From NCBI GenBank assembly GCA_903858275.1, contig CAIOIC010000062.1, positions 1 through 64,000 on the forward strand: 64,000 nt of DNA, read 5' to 3'. The position numbers and the translations under genes were made by a program. A model generated the notes under the pieces. The model was given only the letters and a program-made list of their open reading frames with translations. It did not search any database and had not been told where the DNA came from. Of this stretch, positions 37,864 through 46,167 are shown piece after piece; within the stretch, counting starts at the first letter, position 1, and each line of letters begins with the position of its first letter. Origin of the DNA: an uncultured Verrucomicrobia subdivision 3 bacterium. Lineage in GTDB: Bacteria > Verrucomicrobiota > Verrucomicrobiia > Limisphaerales > UBA11358.

Positions 37864-40361
37864 TTTACTGATGTGTTTGCCCGATTTTGTTCGCCGCGTC
37901 GGGCGCGGATGATGTCGGCCGCCGCCAATGCAATCACAATGCCCGCCGAAATCCAAAACAAAGTGCCGGCCAGTCGCCAATGCCGGGGCCGGTAGGTGAA
38001 CTCGATGTGGTAGTCGCCCGCCCGATTGAGATACACGCCCTTGAACGCGCGGTTGACGGTGAGCACTTCTCGGATTTCGCCGTTTACTCGGGCGGTGAAA
38101 TCTTTTGCCTGTCCTTCCGTAAGGCAGACCACTCCGGCGGCGGCGGCATGGACCTCGAACGCTGTTGAGTTGGCGCGCAATTCATAGCGCGTCGCGGGTG
38201 AGACGACGGTCGGCGTGGCTTCCCTCAACGCTCGCAAGCCGGGCTGTCTTTCCACGGCTTCCTGGCTCAGGCTGACAAAGGGTTGCTGGCCATTTGCCAG
38301 AAGTTGTTTGGCGAATTCGTCATTGGAAGCGCTGTTCGTCACTCGGTTGATAAAAAACGCCCTCGGCCACGCTTGTAAGTTTTCCAGCACCAGAAAATCG
38401 CTGCGGTCGCTGACGCGGAAGCTGGCTGCCGCCGGCGCGGGGTTGGTGGGATGGGTCAGCACATATTTGACGTTGAGCAGATTCAACCAGGGCTGCGCCG
38501 CCACCGGATTCACCAGGCAAATCTCCCACCCCCAGTTGCCGCCAAATTCCACCCCCGGAATTTTCCGGGCCAGGTTGATAAATTCGCTGTTGCTCAACGG
38601 CGCGCACGAACGGATGTCTTCCAGCCCGTAAACCGCCGAATAATCGCCGGGGAACGCCCAGTCCATTCCGACCACCCGGGCCGGGCCGGACTGATCCGCC
38701 TTGATTTTCGTGATGGCTTTGCTCGGGGCATCCAACACTGCCCGCGGGCCTGGCAGCATCAGCAATTGGTTGTTGCCAGAACTGTATAGTCCAAACCGGA
38801 AATGGGGAATGAACCCCAACACCATGACGCCCGCCAGCCCCATCGCGGTTATCGGGCGCTTGCCGTTTTTCAGATAGGTGAACAGCAACGGCGCGCCAAG
38901 GGCGCCCGCCAGGGCGCAGGCCAGATAATCCCGCGGCAGCGGGCGGTGCGAAATTACGAAGTCATACATCAGAATCATCCCGCCGCAGATCAGTCCCACC
39001 CATAGCAAATCAACCGCCGCGCGCCGGAAATTTTTCTCTTCCGCCAGGCACTTGAAGCCGTAGGCGCTCTGAAGGGTCAGGTGGATGACCAGCAGGTAGG
39101 AAAAGTCGGTATAGACGTGCTCCACCCGGTTTAGCAAGGGAATGGCCGCCAGCAGGGCGGCCGGAACCCAGCCGAAAACACAGCCGCCCCAGAGCAGGAT
39201 GGCGCCGCCGTTCACCCAATAGAAAGTCTCTCCCTTCAGCTGCCGCCATTTCAAAGCGGAAAGCATGCCCCCCACCATCACCAGCAGGCTGGTTCCTGGC
39301 GCGACTGCGGTGTAGGCATCGCGCCTGAACGCAAGCAGGGAAAACAGGTCGTCAAATACGCCCGGCAGTGTCGCGAAGGGAAGCTGCGTTACCCGGATTT
39401 CTGAATGCACGGTGTAAGCCCCCTCGAGCGCCGCCAGAAATGAAATCCAGACCGGCGCGGTCAGTCCCAGAAATAGGAGCGTGGCGATTCCCATGCGTCC
39501 CAGCAGTTGGACCGAACGGGCGACGTTGTTATCGCGGGCCAGTGCCTGCACGAGTGCCGCCAGATTCAATCCGCCGATCAATACCACCGCCACTTCAACA
39601 TGGCCGGCGTTGAAACAGCCAAAGCAGGCCAGCAGCCACGCCAGTCCCCAGGGAATCGGCCTTGTTGAATGCCGGTCGAGCAAAGCCATGGCGGAAAGTA
39701 AAATCCACGGCGCATAGGCAAAAACAAAAAACACCGGATGATTGAAGATATAAAAATAAGCTCCGCAATACGCGGCCAGCGCCGCGTAAATCAACGACAG
39801 CGGACGGCTCCCCAGCAGCCGCAGAACCAGCCAGCCGAAGCCGACGCAAAAAAGGAGCTTGGCCGCCACAAATTTGACATCCCACGCTCCCGCCGCGCCG
39901 CGCCCTAGGATGACAATCAATTGCAGCGGGTCTCCCAGCATGGAGACCGCCTGGGCGATGAGCGTATCGCCCGCGTGGCCGTATCGGTTCCACAACGGAA
40001 TCTCTCCGTGCTCCCGCAAACTGCGGGATTCGATAAACCCGGCCGGAATTCCCCACCACATCATTGACCCGGTATCGCTTCCATGCTGCGACATGCAATG
40101 ATAGCCGGCGGATTCCATTCCCGGCAGCGGGGGCGGCCAGTCATAAACCAGTGCGGCCATATAAGCCGGAGCGACATAGCTCTTCCCGCAAAATATGACC
40201 GGATAGCAATTGATGGCGACCGCCAGCAGTGAAACGAGCAGAATCGCCAGCCCCGGATTGTGCGCGCCCCACCTGGAAATCAGGCTGGCAGATGTTTCCG
40301 GCTGGTTTTTTGATTCCGGGTCGGTCATGGCTCGCGAATCTTTGGTCGGGTTTGGCTTCAT
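37860..40361 (-). CDS. YfhO-family integral membrane protein
   Basis: An 833-residue polytopic membrane protein with about a dozen hydrophobic segments, a GT-C-like periplasmic acidic loop after helix 1 and a C-terminal domain ending in FTYRPRHWRLAGTLFW, as in bacterial YfhO proteins. YfhO members glycosylate lipoteichoic acid or other envelope polymers using lipid-linked sugars, and a similar role suits the GT2 fusion translated in overlap with it. It is first gene of a four-gene minus-strand operon. Confidence 0.85.
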   Translation of the reverse strand: MKPNPTKDSRAMTDPESKNQPETSASLISRWGAHNPGLAILLVSLLAVAINCYPVIFCGKSYVAPAYMAALVYDWPPPLPGMESAGYHCMSQHGSDTGSMMWWGIPAGFIESRSLREHGEIPLWNRYGHAGDTLIAQAVSMLGDPLQLIVILGRGAAGAWDVKFVAAKLLFCVGFGWLVLRLLGSRPLSLIYAALAAYCGAYFYIFNHPVFFVFAYAPWILLSAMALLDRHSTRPIPWGLAWLLACFGCFNAGHVEVAVVLIGGLNLAALVQALARDNNVARSVQLLGRMGIATLLFLGLTAPVWISFLAALEGAYTVHSEIRVTQLPFATLPGVFDDLFSLLAFRRDAYTAVAPGTSLLVMVGGMLSALKWRQLKGETFYWVNGGAILLWGGCVFGWVPAALLAAIPLLNRVEHVYTDFSYLLVIHLTLQSAYGFKCLAEEKNFRRAAVDLLWVGLICGGMILMYDFVISHRPLPRDYLACALAGALGAPLLFTYLKNGKRPITAMGLAGVMVLGFIPHFRFGLYSSGNNQLLMLPGPRAVLDAPSKAITKIKADQSGPARVVGMDWAFPGDYSAVYGLEDIRSCAPLSNSEFINLARKIPGVEFGGNWGWEICLVNPVAAQPWLNLLNVKYVLTHPTNPAPAAASFRVSDRSDFLVLENLQAWPRAFFINRVTNSASNDEFAKQLLANGQQPFVSLSQEAVERQPGLRALREATPTVVSPATRYELRANSTAFEVHAAAAGVVCLTEGQAKDFTARVNGEIREVLTVNRAFKGVYLNRAGDYHIEFTYRPRHWRLAGTLFWISAGIVIALAAADIIRARRGEQNRANTSVK

Positions 40362-40383
40362 CTCGCGCGCCCGGGTTCGCTAA

Positions 40384-41349
40384 TTATTCCAGCCCGCTGG
40401 CCTTGCGCGCGCGTTTCAGGACGGTTTGCGCCAGTGCGCCGGCTTTCGTTGCGCCGGCGGCGAGGACGCCATTGACGTAATCGGGATTCGCCACGAGTTC
40501 CACGCGCTTCTTCCGCGCCTCGGCAAAATAATTCCAATAATGCTCGAACAGCGCCTTTTTCAGGTCGCCGTAGCCGAGTCCGCCCGCGCGCAGGCGGCTT
40601 TCATAGTCTGCCGCCACGGCGGGGGGCGCGACGAGCCTGAGCAGTTGGATGGCGAGGTTTTTATCCGCGTCCGGCTTCGGTTCTTCCGGCATCCGCGAAT
40701 CCATCTTGATGCCCATGATTTTTTTGCGGATGGCCTTTTCGTCCCCGAAAATCTCGATCGTGTTGCCGTAGCTCTTGCTCATCTTCTGGCCGTCGGTGCC
40801 GGGGACGACGGCGACTTCCTCGCGGATCTTCGGTTCGGGAATGACAAAAGTCTGGCCGTAGTGCTCGTTGAACTTGATGGCGATGTCGCGCGTGACTTCG
40901 ACGTGCTGTTTCTGGTCGCGGCCCACGGGCACGATGTTGGCATCGTAGAGCAGAATATCCGCCGCCATCAGCACGGGATAGGCAAACAGGCCGTGGTTCA
41001 CCGGAACGCCCTTGGCCGACTTGTCTTTGTAGGAATGGCATTTCTCCAGCAGGCTCATGGGGGTGAGGGTGGAAAGGATCCACGCCAGCTCGGTGTGCTC
41101 CGGCCGGTCGGACTGGCGGAAGAAGACGGATTTCTTCGGGTCCAGCCCGCACGCGAGAAAATCCAGCGCCACGTCGAGCGTGTTTTTGCGGCGCTGGGCT
41201 GCGTCGAACAGCGACGTCATCGAGTGGTAGTCCGCGATGAAATAAAACGCCTCGCCTTTTTCCTGCAGCTCGATGGCGGGCCGCATCATCCCGAAATAAT
41301 TTCCGAGGTGCAGCGCGCCGCTGGGCTGGATGCCTGACAAAATTCGCAT
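40384..41349 (-). CDS. trpS: tryptophanyl-tRNA synthetase
   Basis: A 321-residue class I synthetase with GIQPSGALHLGNYFG (HIGH signature as HLGN), FIADYHSMT, GRDQKQHVEVTRDIA and KMSKSYGN near residue 190. Length is typical for bacterial TrpS. The stop lies 22 bp upstream of the YfhO start, so the genes could share a transcript. Confidence 0.97.
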   Translation of the reverse strand: MRILSGIQPSGALHLGNYFGMMRPAIELQEKGEAFYFIADYHSMTSLFDAAQRRKNTLDVALDFLACGLDPKKSVFFRQSDRPEHTELAWILSTLTPMSLLEKCHSYKDKSAKGVPVNHGLFAYPVLMAADILLYDANIVPVGRDQKQHVEVTRDIAIKFNEHYGQTFVIPEPKIREEVAVVPGTDGQKMSKSYGNTIEIFGDEKAIRKKIMGIKMDSRMPEEPKPDADKNLAIQLLRLVAPPAVAADYESRLRAGGLGYGDLKKALFEHYWNYFAEARKKRVELVANPDYVNGVLAAGATKAGALAQTVLKRARKASGLE

Positions 41350-41366
41350 GGGGAAACATAGCGAAA

Positions 41367-41507
41367 AATAAGGAAGGCAGGAAAGCAGGAAACGTCGCCC
41401 GCCGATAGCACCGCTGCCCGTGGATTCTTAAGCAAGAATGATTTTAATCGGCGAAAATCGGCGCAATCTGCGGTTAGTGTCTTTGCAGGCTTCCTGTCTT
41501 TACTTCC
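41367..41507. repeat. family A repeat between trpS and recF
   Basis: A well-preserved arm (41367-41392, AATAAGGAAGGCAGGAAAGC) faces a degraded counterpart TTCCTGTCTTTACTTCC (41491-41507) that overlaps the last recF codons. Between them, 41439-41475 carries AATCGGCG/AATCTGCGG words like those at 23721-23785. Confidence 0.65.
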
Positions 41508-42550
41508 CATCGCTGCAAATCTTTGCTTAGTTCGCTGGGCCAGTTTTCCTCCGTGCAGGTCATGAACACCTGGCCGCGTGTCCGGCGCGCCGATTCGAGC
41601 AGGGGCAGGAAACCGCTGCGGCGTTTCCCGTCCAGCTCGCCCATCACATCGTCAATCAGCAGGATCGGCGGCGTGCCGTGGATGCCGGCGAGAAATTCCG
41701 CCTGCGCCATCTTCAAGGCAATCGCCAGCGTGCGCTTCTGGCCCTCGCTGCCGAACTGCGCGGCGGATTTCTCGTTTTGCAGCAATTGCAGGTCGTCGCG
41801 GTGCGGCCCGACGAGCGTGGCGCGGAACGTCCGTTCCCGCGCCCGCGACTGCGCGAGTTCCACGGCGAAATCATTTTTTACGCTCGGCTGATATTCGATG
41901 CGCAATTCCTCCGCGTCATTGGAAATGCGCCGGTACGCCAGCCGCGCGAGCGGCGAAAACTTCGGCACCAGCTCCCGGCGGGCGCGGATGATTTCATTGC
42001 CGAGTTTCACCAGTTCGGCGGAAAAACTTTCCAGCGCCGCCTCCTCCACGGTGCGCTGCTTGAGTAGCGCGTTGCGGGCGCGGACGCTGTGCATGTAGCG
42101 CTGGAGCAGCGGCAGATAGCCCGGCTGCGTCTGCGCCAGCAGCAGATCCAGAAACCGCCGCCGCGCCCGCGCCGTGCCTTTGATCAGCTGCGAATCTTCC
42201 GTGCAGAAAACCACCGTGCGCAGCGCGCCGAGATAATCCGCGAGCTTTTTAACCGGCTGGCCGTCGAGCGTGAGTTTGCGCTCGCGCAGCGCCCAATACA
42301 TTTTGATCTCATGGTCGCCCTGGCCGACGACGTTGCCGCCGACAAAATAGCCTTTCCCGCCGTGCCGGATCATCTGCGCGCCGCCGACGCCGCGAAAGGA
42401 GCGCAGCGTGGCCATGAGATAAATGGCTTCCAGTATGTTGGTCTTGCCCTGCGCGTTGTCGCCGAGCAGCAGGTGAAAGCCGGGCGCAAAATCCACGTCC
42501 AGCCGCGCGTAATTGCGGAAGTCTCGGAGTCGCAGATGGGCCAGATGCAC
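41474..42550 (-). CDS. recF: DNA replication and repair protein RecF
   Basis: An SMC-like ATPase that loads RecA at single-strand gaps. The GTG at 42550 begins with HLAHLRLRDFRNY, matching the family N-terminus, and gives 358 residues; the open frame runs on to 42682 but that extension has no family counterpart. Walker A is GDNAQGKTN (Ala replaces Gly), the signature is SEGQKRTLAIAL, and Walker B is ILLIDDVMGELD. The final WEVKTGSLQRH is encoded partly by repeat sequence. dnaA/dnaN are not adjacent. Confidence 0.93.
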   Translation of the reverse strand: MHLAHLRLRDFRNYARLDVDFAPGFHLLLGDNAQGKTNILEAIYLMATLRSFRGVGGAQMIRHGGKGYFVGGNVVGQGDHEIKMYWALRERKLTLDGQPVKKLADYLGALRTVVFCTEDSQLIKGTARARRRFLDLLLAQTQPGYLPLLQRYMHSVRARNALLKQRTVEEAALESFSAELVKLGNEIIRARRELVPKFSPLARLAYRRISNDAEELRIEYQPSVKNDFAVELAQSRARERTFRATLVGPHRDDLQLLQNEKSAAQFGSEGQKRTLAIALKMAQAEFLAGIHGTPPILLIDDVMGELDGKRRSGFLPLLESARRTRGQVFMTCTEENWPSELSKDLQRWEVKTGSLQRH

Positions 42551-42672
42551 GCTGATAAAATGAATGTCGCCGCGTGCGTTCGCGAGTTTTTTCAGTCGGA
42601 AAGCAATTGGGTTGGAGCGTTCGGCCTGTGGCCGAACCGCTCGCGCCGCAGGCTCGACGCTGCCGTTTGAAA

Positions 42673-44280
42673 ATGTTTTCATGGCGCATGGTTCCGTGCG
42701 TCATTTTCGAGGACGAGCATCTGCTGGTGGTGGTCAAACCCGCCGGCTGGAACACGCACGCCCCCTCGCCTTACGCGGGCGAAGGCATCTACGACTGGCT
42801 GCGCCACCGCGAAGCGCGCTGGGCCACGCTCGCCATTCTGCACCGGCTGGACAAGGAAACCAGTGGCCTCCTCGTCTTCGGCAAAACGCCGCTCGCTAAC
42901 CGGTCGCTCACGGAACAATTCGCCCGGCATCGCGTCCGCAAGCAATATCTCCTGCTCACCGACCGCGCCGTTCCGGAAAAAGAGTTCACGGTGAAATCTT
43001 CATTGCTGCGTGTCGGTGAGAAATACGCCAGCCGGTCCGGTGGCGAAATCGCGGAAACCAAATTCACGCCGGTCGCGGACTCGGAGCTCAAAACTCAAAA
43101 CTCAAAATTAAAAACTGTCAGCGCTTCGCCGCTGACCGGCCGCACGCACCAGATCCGCGTTCACGCGGCGGAGAGCGGCTTTCCGATTTTGGGCGACACG
43201 CTTTACGGCGGCACGGCGTCGTCGCGCGTCTTTCTGCACGCGGCGGAAATCGCCTTTGCGCATCCCGCGACGAATGAGCAGCTCAAGTTTTCAGCGCCGG
43301 TGGATTTTGCCGCCGAACCGCGCCAGGCCTTGCGCGCCGCCATCATGGATCCGGACGCTACCAGCGCCTTTCGCGTGATTCACGGCGCGAGCGATGGCTG
43401 GCCCGGCTGGTTTGTCGAAAAGCTCGGTGATTTTCTCCTCTCCCAATCCGAAGCGTCGCTGAATGCCAGGCAGAGCGGGGAATTGTCGCGACTCGCTAGG
43501 ACATTTGCCTCGCGCGGCGTGTATCACAAAACCCTTTCCCGCCAGGTTCGCCGCTCGACCACGACCGAAGTTTCGCCGCCACTCGTCTTCGGCGAAGCGG
43601 CGCCCGGGCGGTTTGAGATTTTGGAGAATGGTGTCCGTTACGAGCTGAGCTTCCGCGAAGGCTATTCCGTCGGCTTGTTTCTGGACCAGCGTGATAACCG
43701 CCGTCGCCTGCTCACCGGCCACCTCGCGGCAGATTTTCCCCAACTTCCGACTTCCGACTTCCAACTCCTGAATTGCTTCGCCTACACCTGCGGCTTTTCG
43801 GTCTGTGCGGCCAAAGCGGGCGCGCGGACGACCAGTCTCGATCTCTCCAAAAAATATCTCGAATGGGGGCGGCGCAACTTCCTCCTGAACGGTCTTGATC
43901 CGTCGCTCCATGATTTTATTTATGGCGACACGTTTGATTGGCTGCGGCGGCTGGCGAAGAAGGGCTGCGCGTTCGACGCCATCGTGCTCGATCCGCCGAC
44001 GTTCTCGCAATCGAGGGAGCACGGCGTGTTCCGGGTGGAAAAGAATTTTGGCGACCTTGTGGCCGCCGCGTTGCCGGTGCTCAAGCCGGGCGGGGTGCTG
44101 CTGGCTTCAACGAATGCCGTCGAATGGCCGCCGGAAAAATTTCTCGCCAGCGTGGATTCTGCCGTGCGCATCGCCGGGCGGAAGATTTTGAAGCGGCATT
44201 ATGTTCCGCAGCCGCCGGATTTCCCCGTCAGCCGCGCGGAACCGGCGTATTTGAAAACCGCGTGGGTGAAGATTCATTAA
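42673..44280 (+). CDS. pseudouridine synthase-rRNA methyltransferase fusion
   Basis: A 535-residue fusion of two RNA-modifying enzymes. Residues about 5-215 are an RluA-type pseudouridine synthase, with the catalytic Asp in ILHRLDKETSGLLVF and LTGRTHQIRVHA later. From about 230 it resembles RlmI-type methyltransferases without the PUA domain: VIHGASDGWPGWFVEK, YSVGLFLDQRDNRR, NCFAYTCGFSVCAAKAGA (SAM site) and IVLDPPTFSQ. Two inserts, ELKTQNSKLKT and QLPTSDFQLL, are encoded by interspersed DNA repeats. Start at ATG 42673 or 42688; the upstream frame overlaps the recF promoter side. Confidence 0.88.
   Translation: MFSWRMVPCVIFEDEHLLVVVKPAGWNTHAPSPYAGEGIYDWLRHREARWATLAILHRLDKETSGLLVFGKTPLANRSLTEQFARHRVRKQYLLLTDRAVPEKEFTVKSSLLRVGEKYASRSGGEIAETKFTPVADSELKTQNSKLKTVSASPLTGRTHQIRVHAAESGFPILGDTLYGGTASSRVFLHAAEIAFAHPATNEQLKFSAPVDFAAEPRQALRAAIMDPDATSAFRVIHGASDGWPGWFVEKLGDFLLSQSEASLNARQSGELSRLARTFASRGVYHKTLSRQVRRSTTTEVSPPLVFGEAAPGRFEILENGVRYELSFREGYSVGLFLDQRDNRRRLLTGHLAADFPQLPTSDFQLLNCFAYTCGFSVCAAKAGARTTSLDLSKKYLEWGRRNFLLNGLDPSLHDFIYGDTFDWLRRLAKKGCAFDAIVLDPPTFSQSREHGVFRVEKNFGDLVAAALPVLKPGGVLLASTNAVEWPPEKFLASVDSAVRIAGRKILKRHYVPQPPDFPVSRAEPAYLKTAWVKIH
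43087..43117. repeat. heptamer (AAAACTC) repeat inside a coding region
   Basis: Four AAAACTC-like heptamers; the 31 bp match the complement of 61913-61943 at 28 positions. It encodes LKTQNSKLKT within the pseudouridine synthase domain. Confidence 0.8.
43742..43773. repeat. (ACTTCCG) repeat inside a coding region
   Basis: AACTTCCGACTTCCGACTTC and a variant unit encode QLPTSDFQLL between the methyltransferase's LLTGHLAADF and its SAM motif. Similar CTGACCTCTGACTTC words occur near 24083. Confidence 0.6.
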
Positions 44281-44333
44281 ACCTAATGTCGTTTTGAGAT
44301 GAATCTGCCAGGTTTCCATCATCGGGTGTGGGT

Positions 44334-45083
44334 TCAGCGCGAGTGCTGCAAAAACCAGGTGAACAATTCCGGGTTCGCGTAAGTCTGCGTCCAGCTGTCG
44401 TGCTGCGCCTCGGGATAGACGGTGAATTTCACTTCCTTGCCGCCGATCTTTTTCAGGTAGTTGACCATGCGTTCCGATTCCGCCGGCGGCACCGTGGAAT
44501 CTCTGGCGCCGTGAAAGGCCCAGACCGGCAGCCTGGCCAGCTCGGATTTGTTCGCAAGCAACGGGGTGATGAGATCGCCGCCGCCGCAAATCGGCGCGAT
44601 GGCCGCAAAGCGTTCCGGATGGCTCAAGCCGAGGCTCCACGTCCCGAATCCGCCCATGCTGAGTCCGGTCAGATAAACCCGGTGCGTGTCCACGGCATAT
44701 CTGCTTTCGATGTCATCCAAAAGCGCGAGCAGCAAATCATTCGACCAGATTTTCCCGGCGGGGCATTGCGGCGAAACGACGATGAAAGGCAGCTTGGCGG
44801 AAGCCGCGATTTTTGGTGGGCCGTGCTTGGCGACCAGCCAGACGTTGGTGCCGCGCTCGCCGGCGCCGTGTAAAAATAAAATCAGCGGCCAGCGTTTTGC
44901 CGGGTCGGACCCGTAGCCGTCGGGCAATGATAAAAGGTAGTCGGCGGTTAAAACCTGTTTGCGTTCGCGGGAAAACTCTTGGGCGGTCTGGCCGTTCTTC
45001 ATGGGGAGGGAATTGCGGGTGGTGGAGCAGCCCGTCAGTCCGAGCAGGAGCGGAAGGAGCCGGAGCCAACCGTGGGTTTTCAT
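44334..45083 (-). CDS. lipoprotein alpha/beta hydrolase (esterase/PHB depolymerase-like)
   Basis: A 249-residue exported protein with a lipobox LLGLTGCS (Cys about 19), so it is probably membrane anchored. The hydrolase fold shows the oxyanion segment LILFLHGAGERG, nucleophile GLSMGGFG, acid Asp in HGARDSTVP and His in EAQHDSW. The pattern resembles dienelactone hydrolase/phospholipase-like esterases; the substrate is unknown. It lies 3 bp after kdsD on the same strand, so co-transcription is likely. Confidence 0.82.
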   Translation of the reverse strand: MKTHGWLRLLPLLLGLTGCSTTRNSLPMKNGQTAQEFSRERKQVLTADYLLSLPDGYGSDPAKRWPLILFLHGAGERGTNVWLVAKHGPPKIAASAKLPFIVVSPQCPAGKIWSNDLLLALLDDIESRYAVDTHRVYLTGLSMGGFGTWSLGLSHPERFAAIAPICGGGDLITPLLANKSELARLPVWAFHGARDSTVPPAESERMVNYLKKIGGKEVKFTVYPEAQHDSWTQTYANPELFTWFLQHSR

Positions 45084-45086
45084 GGC

Positions 45087-46094
45087 TTACATGATTTTCA
45101 ACTTCGGCAGATCTTGCGAATCTACCAGGCCGACCGGCTGGTTTTTGGCGTTCACCACGATGAGGTCGTCAATGTTCCGCTCGTTGAAAATCTTGAGCGC
45201 CTCGGCGGCCAGCGCATCGTCCCGGATGCAAATGGGCTTGCGTGTCATCACCGTTTTGAGCGGCTGGGACAACAGGTTTTCGTCCGTCGCCATGTGCCGG
45301 CGGAAATCCCCGTCGGTGAAAATGCCGGCGAGTTTGCCGCGCGCATCCACGACCGCGAGGCTGCCGGACTTGGCCTGTGTCATCACCAGCAGCGCTTCTT
45401 TTACCGTAAGCTTTTCCCCGGCGATGGCGTTGCGGTTGCCGCGGCGCATGATGTCGCCCACTTTGAGCAGCAGGGCCCGGCCAATGGCGCCGCTCGGATG
45501 ATATTTGGCAAAATCCTTCTGCTTGAAACCGCGCGCCTGTAGCACCGCCATCGCCAGCGCATCGCCCATGACCAGCATGGCCGTCGTGCTGCTGGTCGGT
45601 GCGAGGTTGAACGGACACGCTTCTTTCGGAATCCGGACGTTCAGCGTCAGATCGCTGTGCTTGGCGAGCGCTGATTTCCCGTTGCTGGTGAAAGCGATGA
45701 TTTTGACGGAAAAGCGCTTGAGCGCGGGGAGCAGGTTCAGCAGTTCGTCCGACTCGCCGGAATAGCTCAAGGCGAGAATCACATCGCCGTCATTGACGAG
45801 GCCCACATCGCCGTGCAGCGCGTCCACGCTGTTCAGCACCACGGCGGTGGCGCCGGTGCTGGTGAGCGTGGCGGCAATCTTCGCGCCGACATTGCCGGAT
45901 TTGCCGATGCCGACGATGACAATTTTCCCGCGCGACTTGAGCGCGGCGATGAGGGTCTCGACGGCGGCGTCAAAGGATTGATCGAGTTGCGCGCGGACGG
46001 CTTTGAGCGCGGCGAGTTCGATGTCGAACACTTCACGGGCTTTGGCAAGATGGCTCACAACGGGGAGATTGCCCGCAATGCCGCCGGATTTCAA
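45087..46094 (-). CDS. kdsD: arabinose-5-phosphate isomerase (KpsF/GutQ family)
   Basis: It converts ribulose 5-phosphate to arabinose 5-phosphate for Kdo and lipopolysaccharide synthesis. An SIS domain (GIGKSGNVGAKIAATLTSTG, then SYSGESDELLNLLP and ACPFNLAPTSSTTAMLVMGDALA) is followed by two CBS repeats, as in E. coli KdsD. The furthest start is TTG at 46094 (335 residues); a GTG at 46058 giving 323 residues, beginning SHLAKAREVF, fits E. coli length about as well. Confidence 0.93.
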   Translation of the reverse strand: MKSGGIAGNLPVVSHLAKAREVFDIELAALKAVRAQLDQSFDAAVETLIAALKSRGKIVIVGIGKSGNVGAKIAATLTSTGATAVVLNSVDALHGDVGLVNDGDVILALSYSGESDELLNLLPALKRFSVKIIAFTSNGKSALAKHSDLTLNVRIPKEACPFNLAPTSSTTAMLVMGDALAMAVLQARGFKQKDFAKYHPSGAIGRALLLKVGDIMRRGNRNAIAGEKLTVKEALLVMTQAKSGSLAVVDARGKLAGIFTDGDFRRHMATDENLLSQPLKTVMTRKPICIRDDALAAEALKIFNERNIDDLIVVNAKNQPVGLVDSQDLPKLKIM

Positions 46095-46167
46095 CCGCGA
46101 AGCGAAATGGTCGTTTGCAGCGGCGGATGGGTTGTGCTAAAACTTGGCGAAGTTATTTTAACGGCGC

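Noticed and set aside
42551-42682. N-terminal extension of RecF by 44 residues
   Set aside because: The RecF family starts at HLAHLRLRDFRNY; the extra residues come from a divergent intergenic region.
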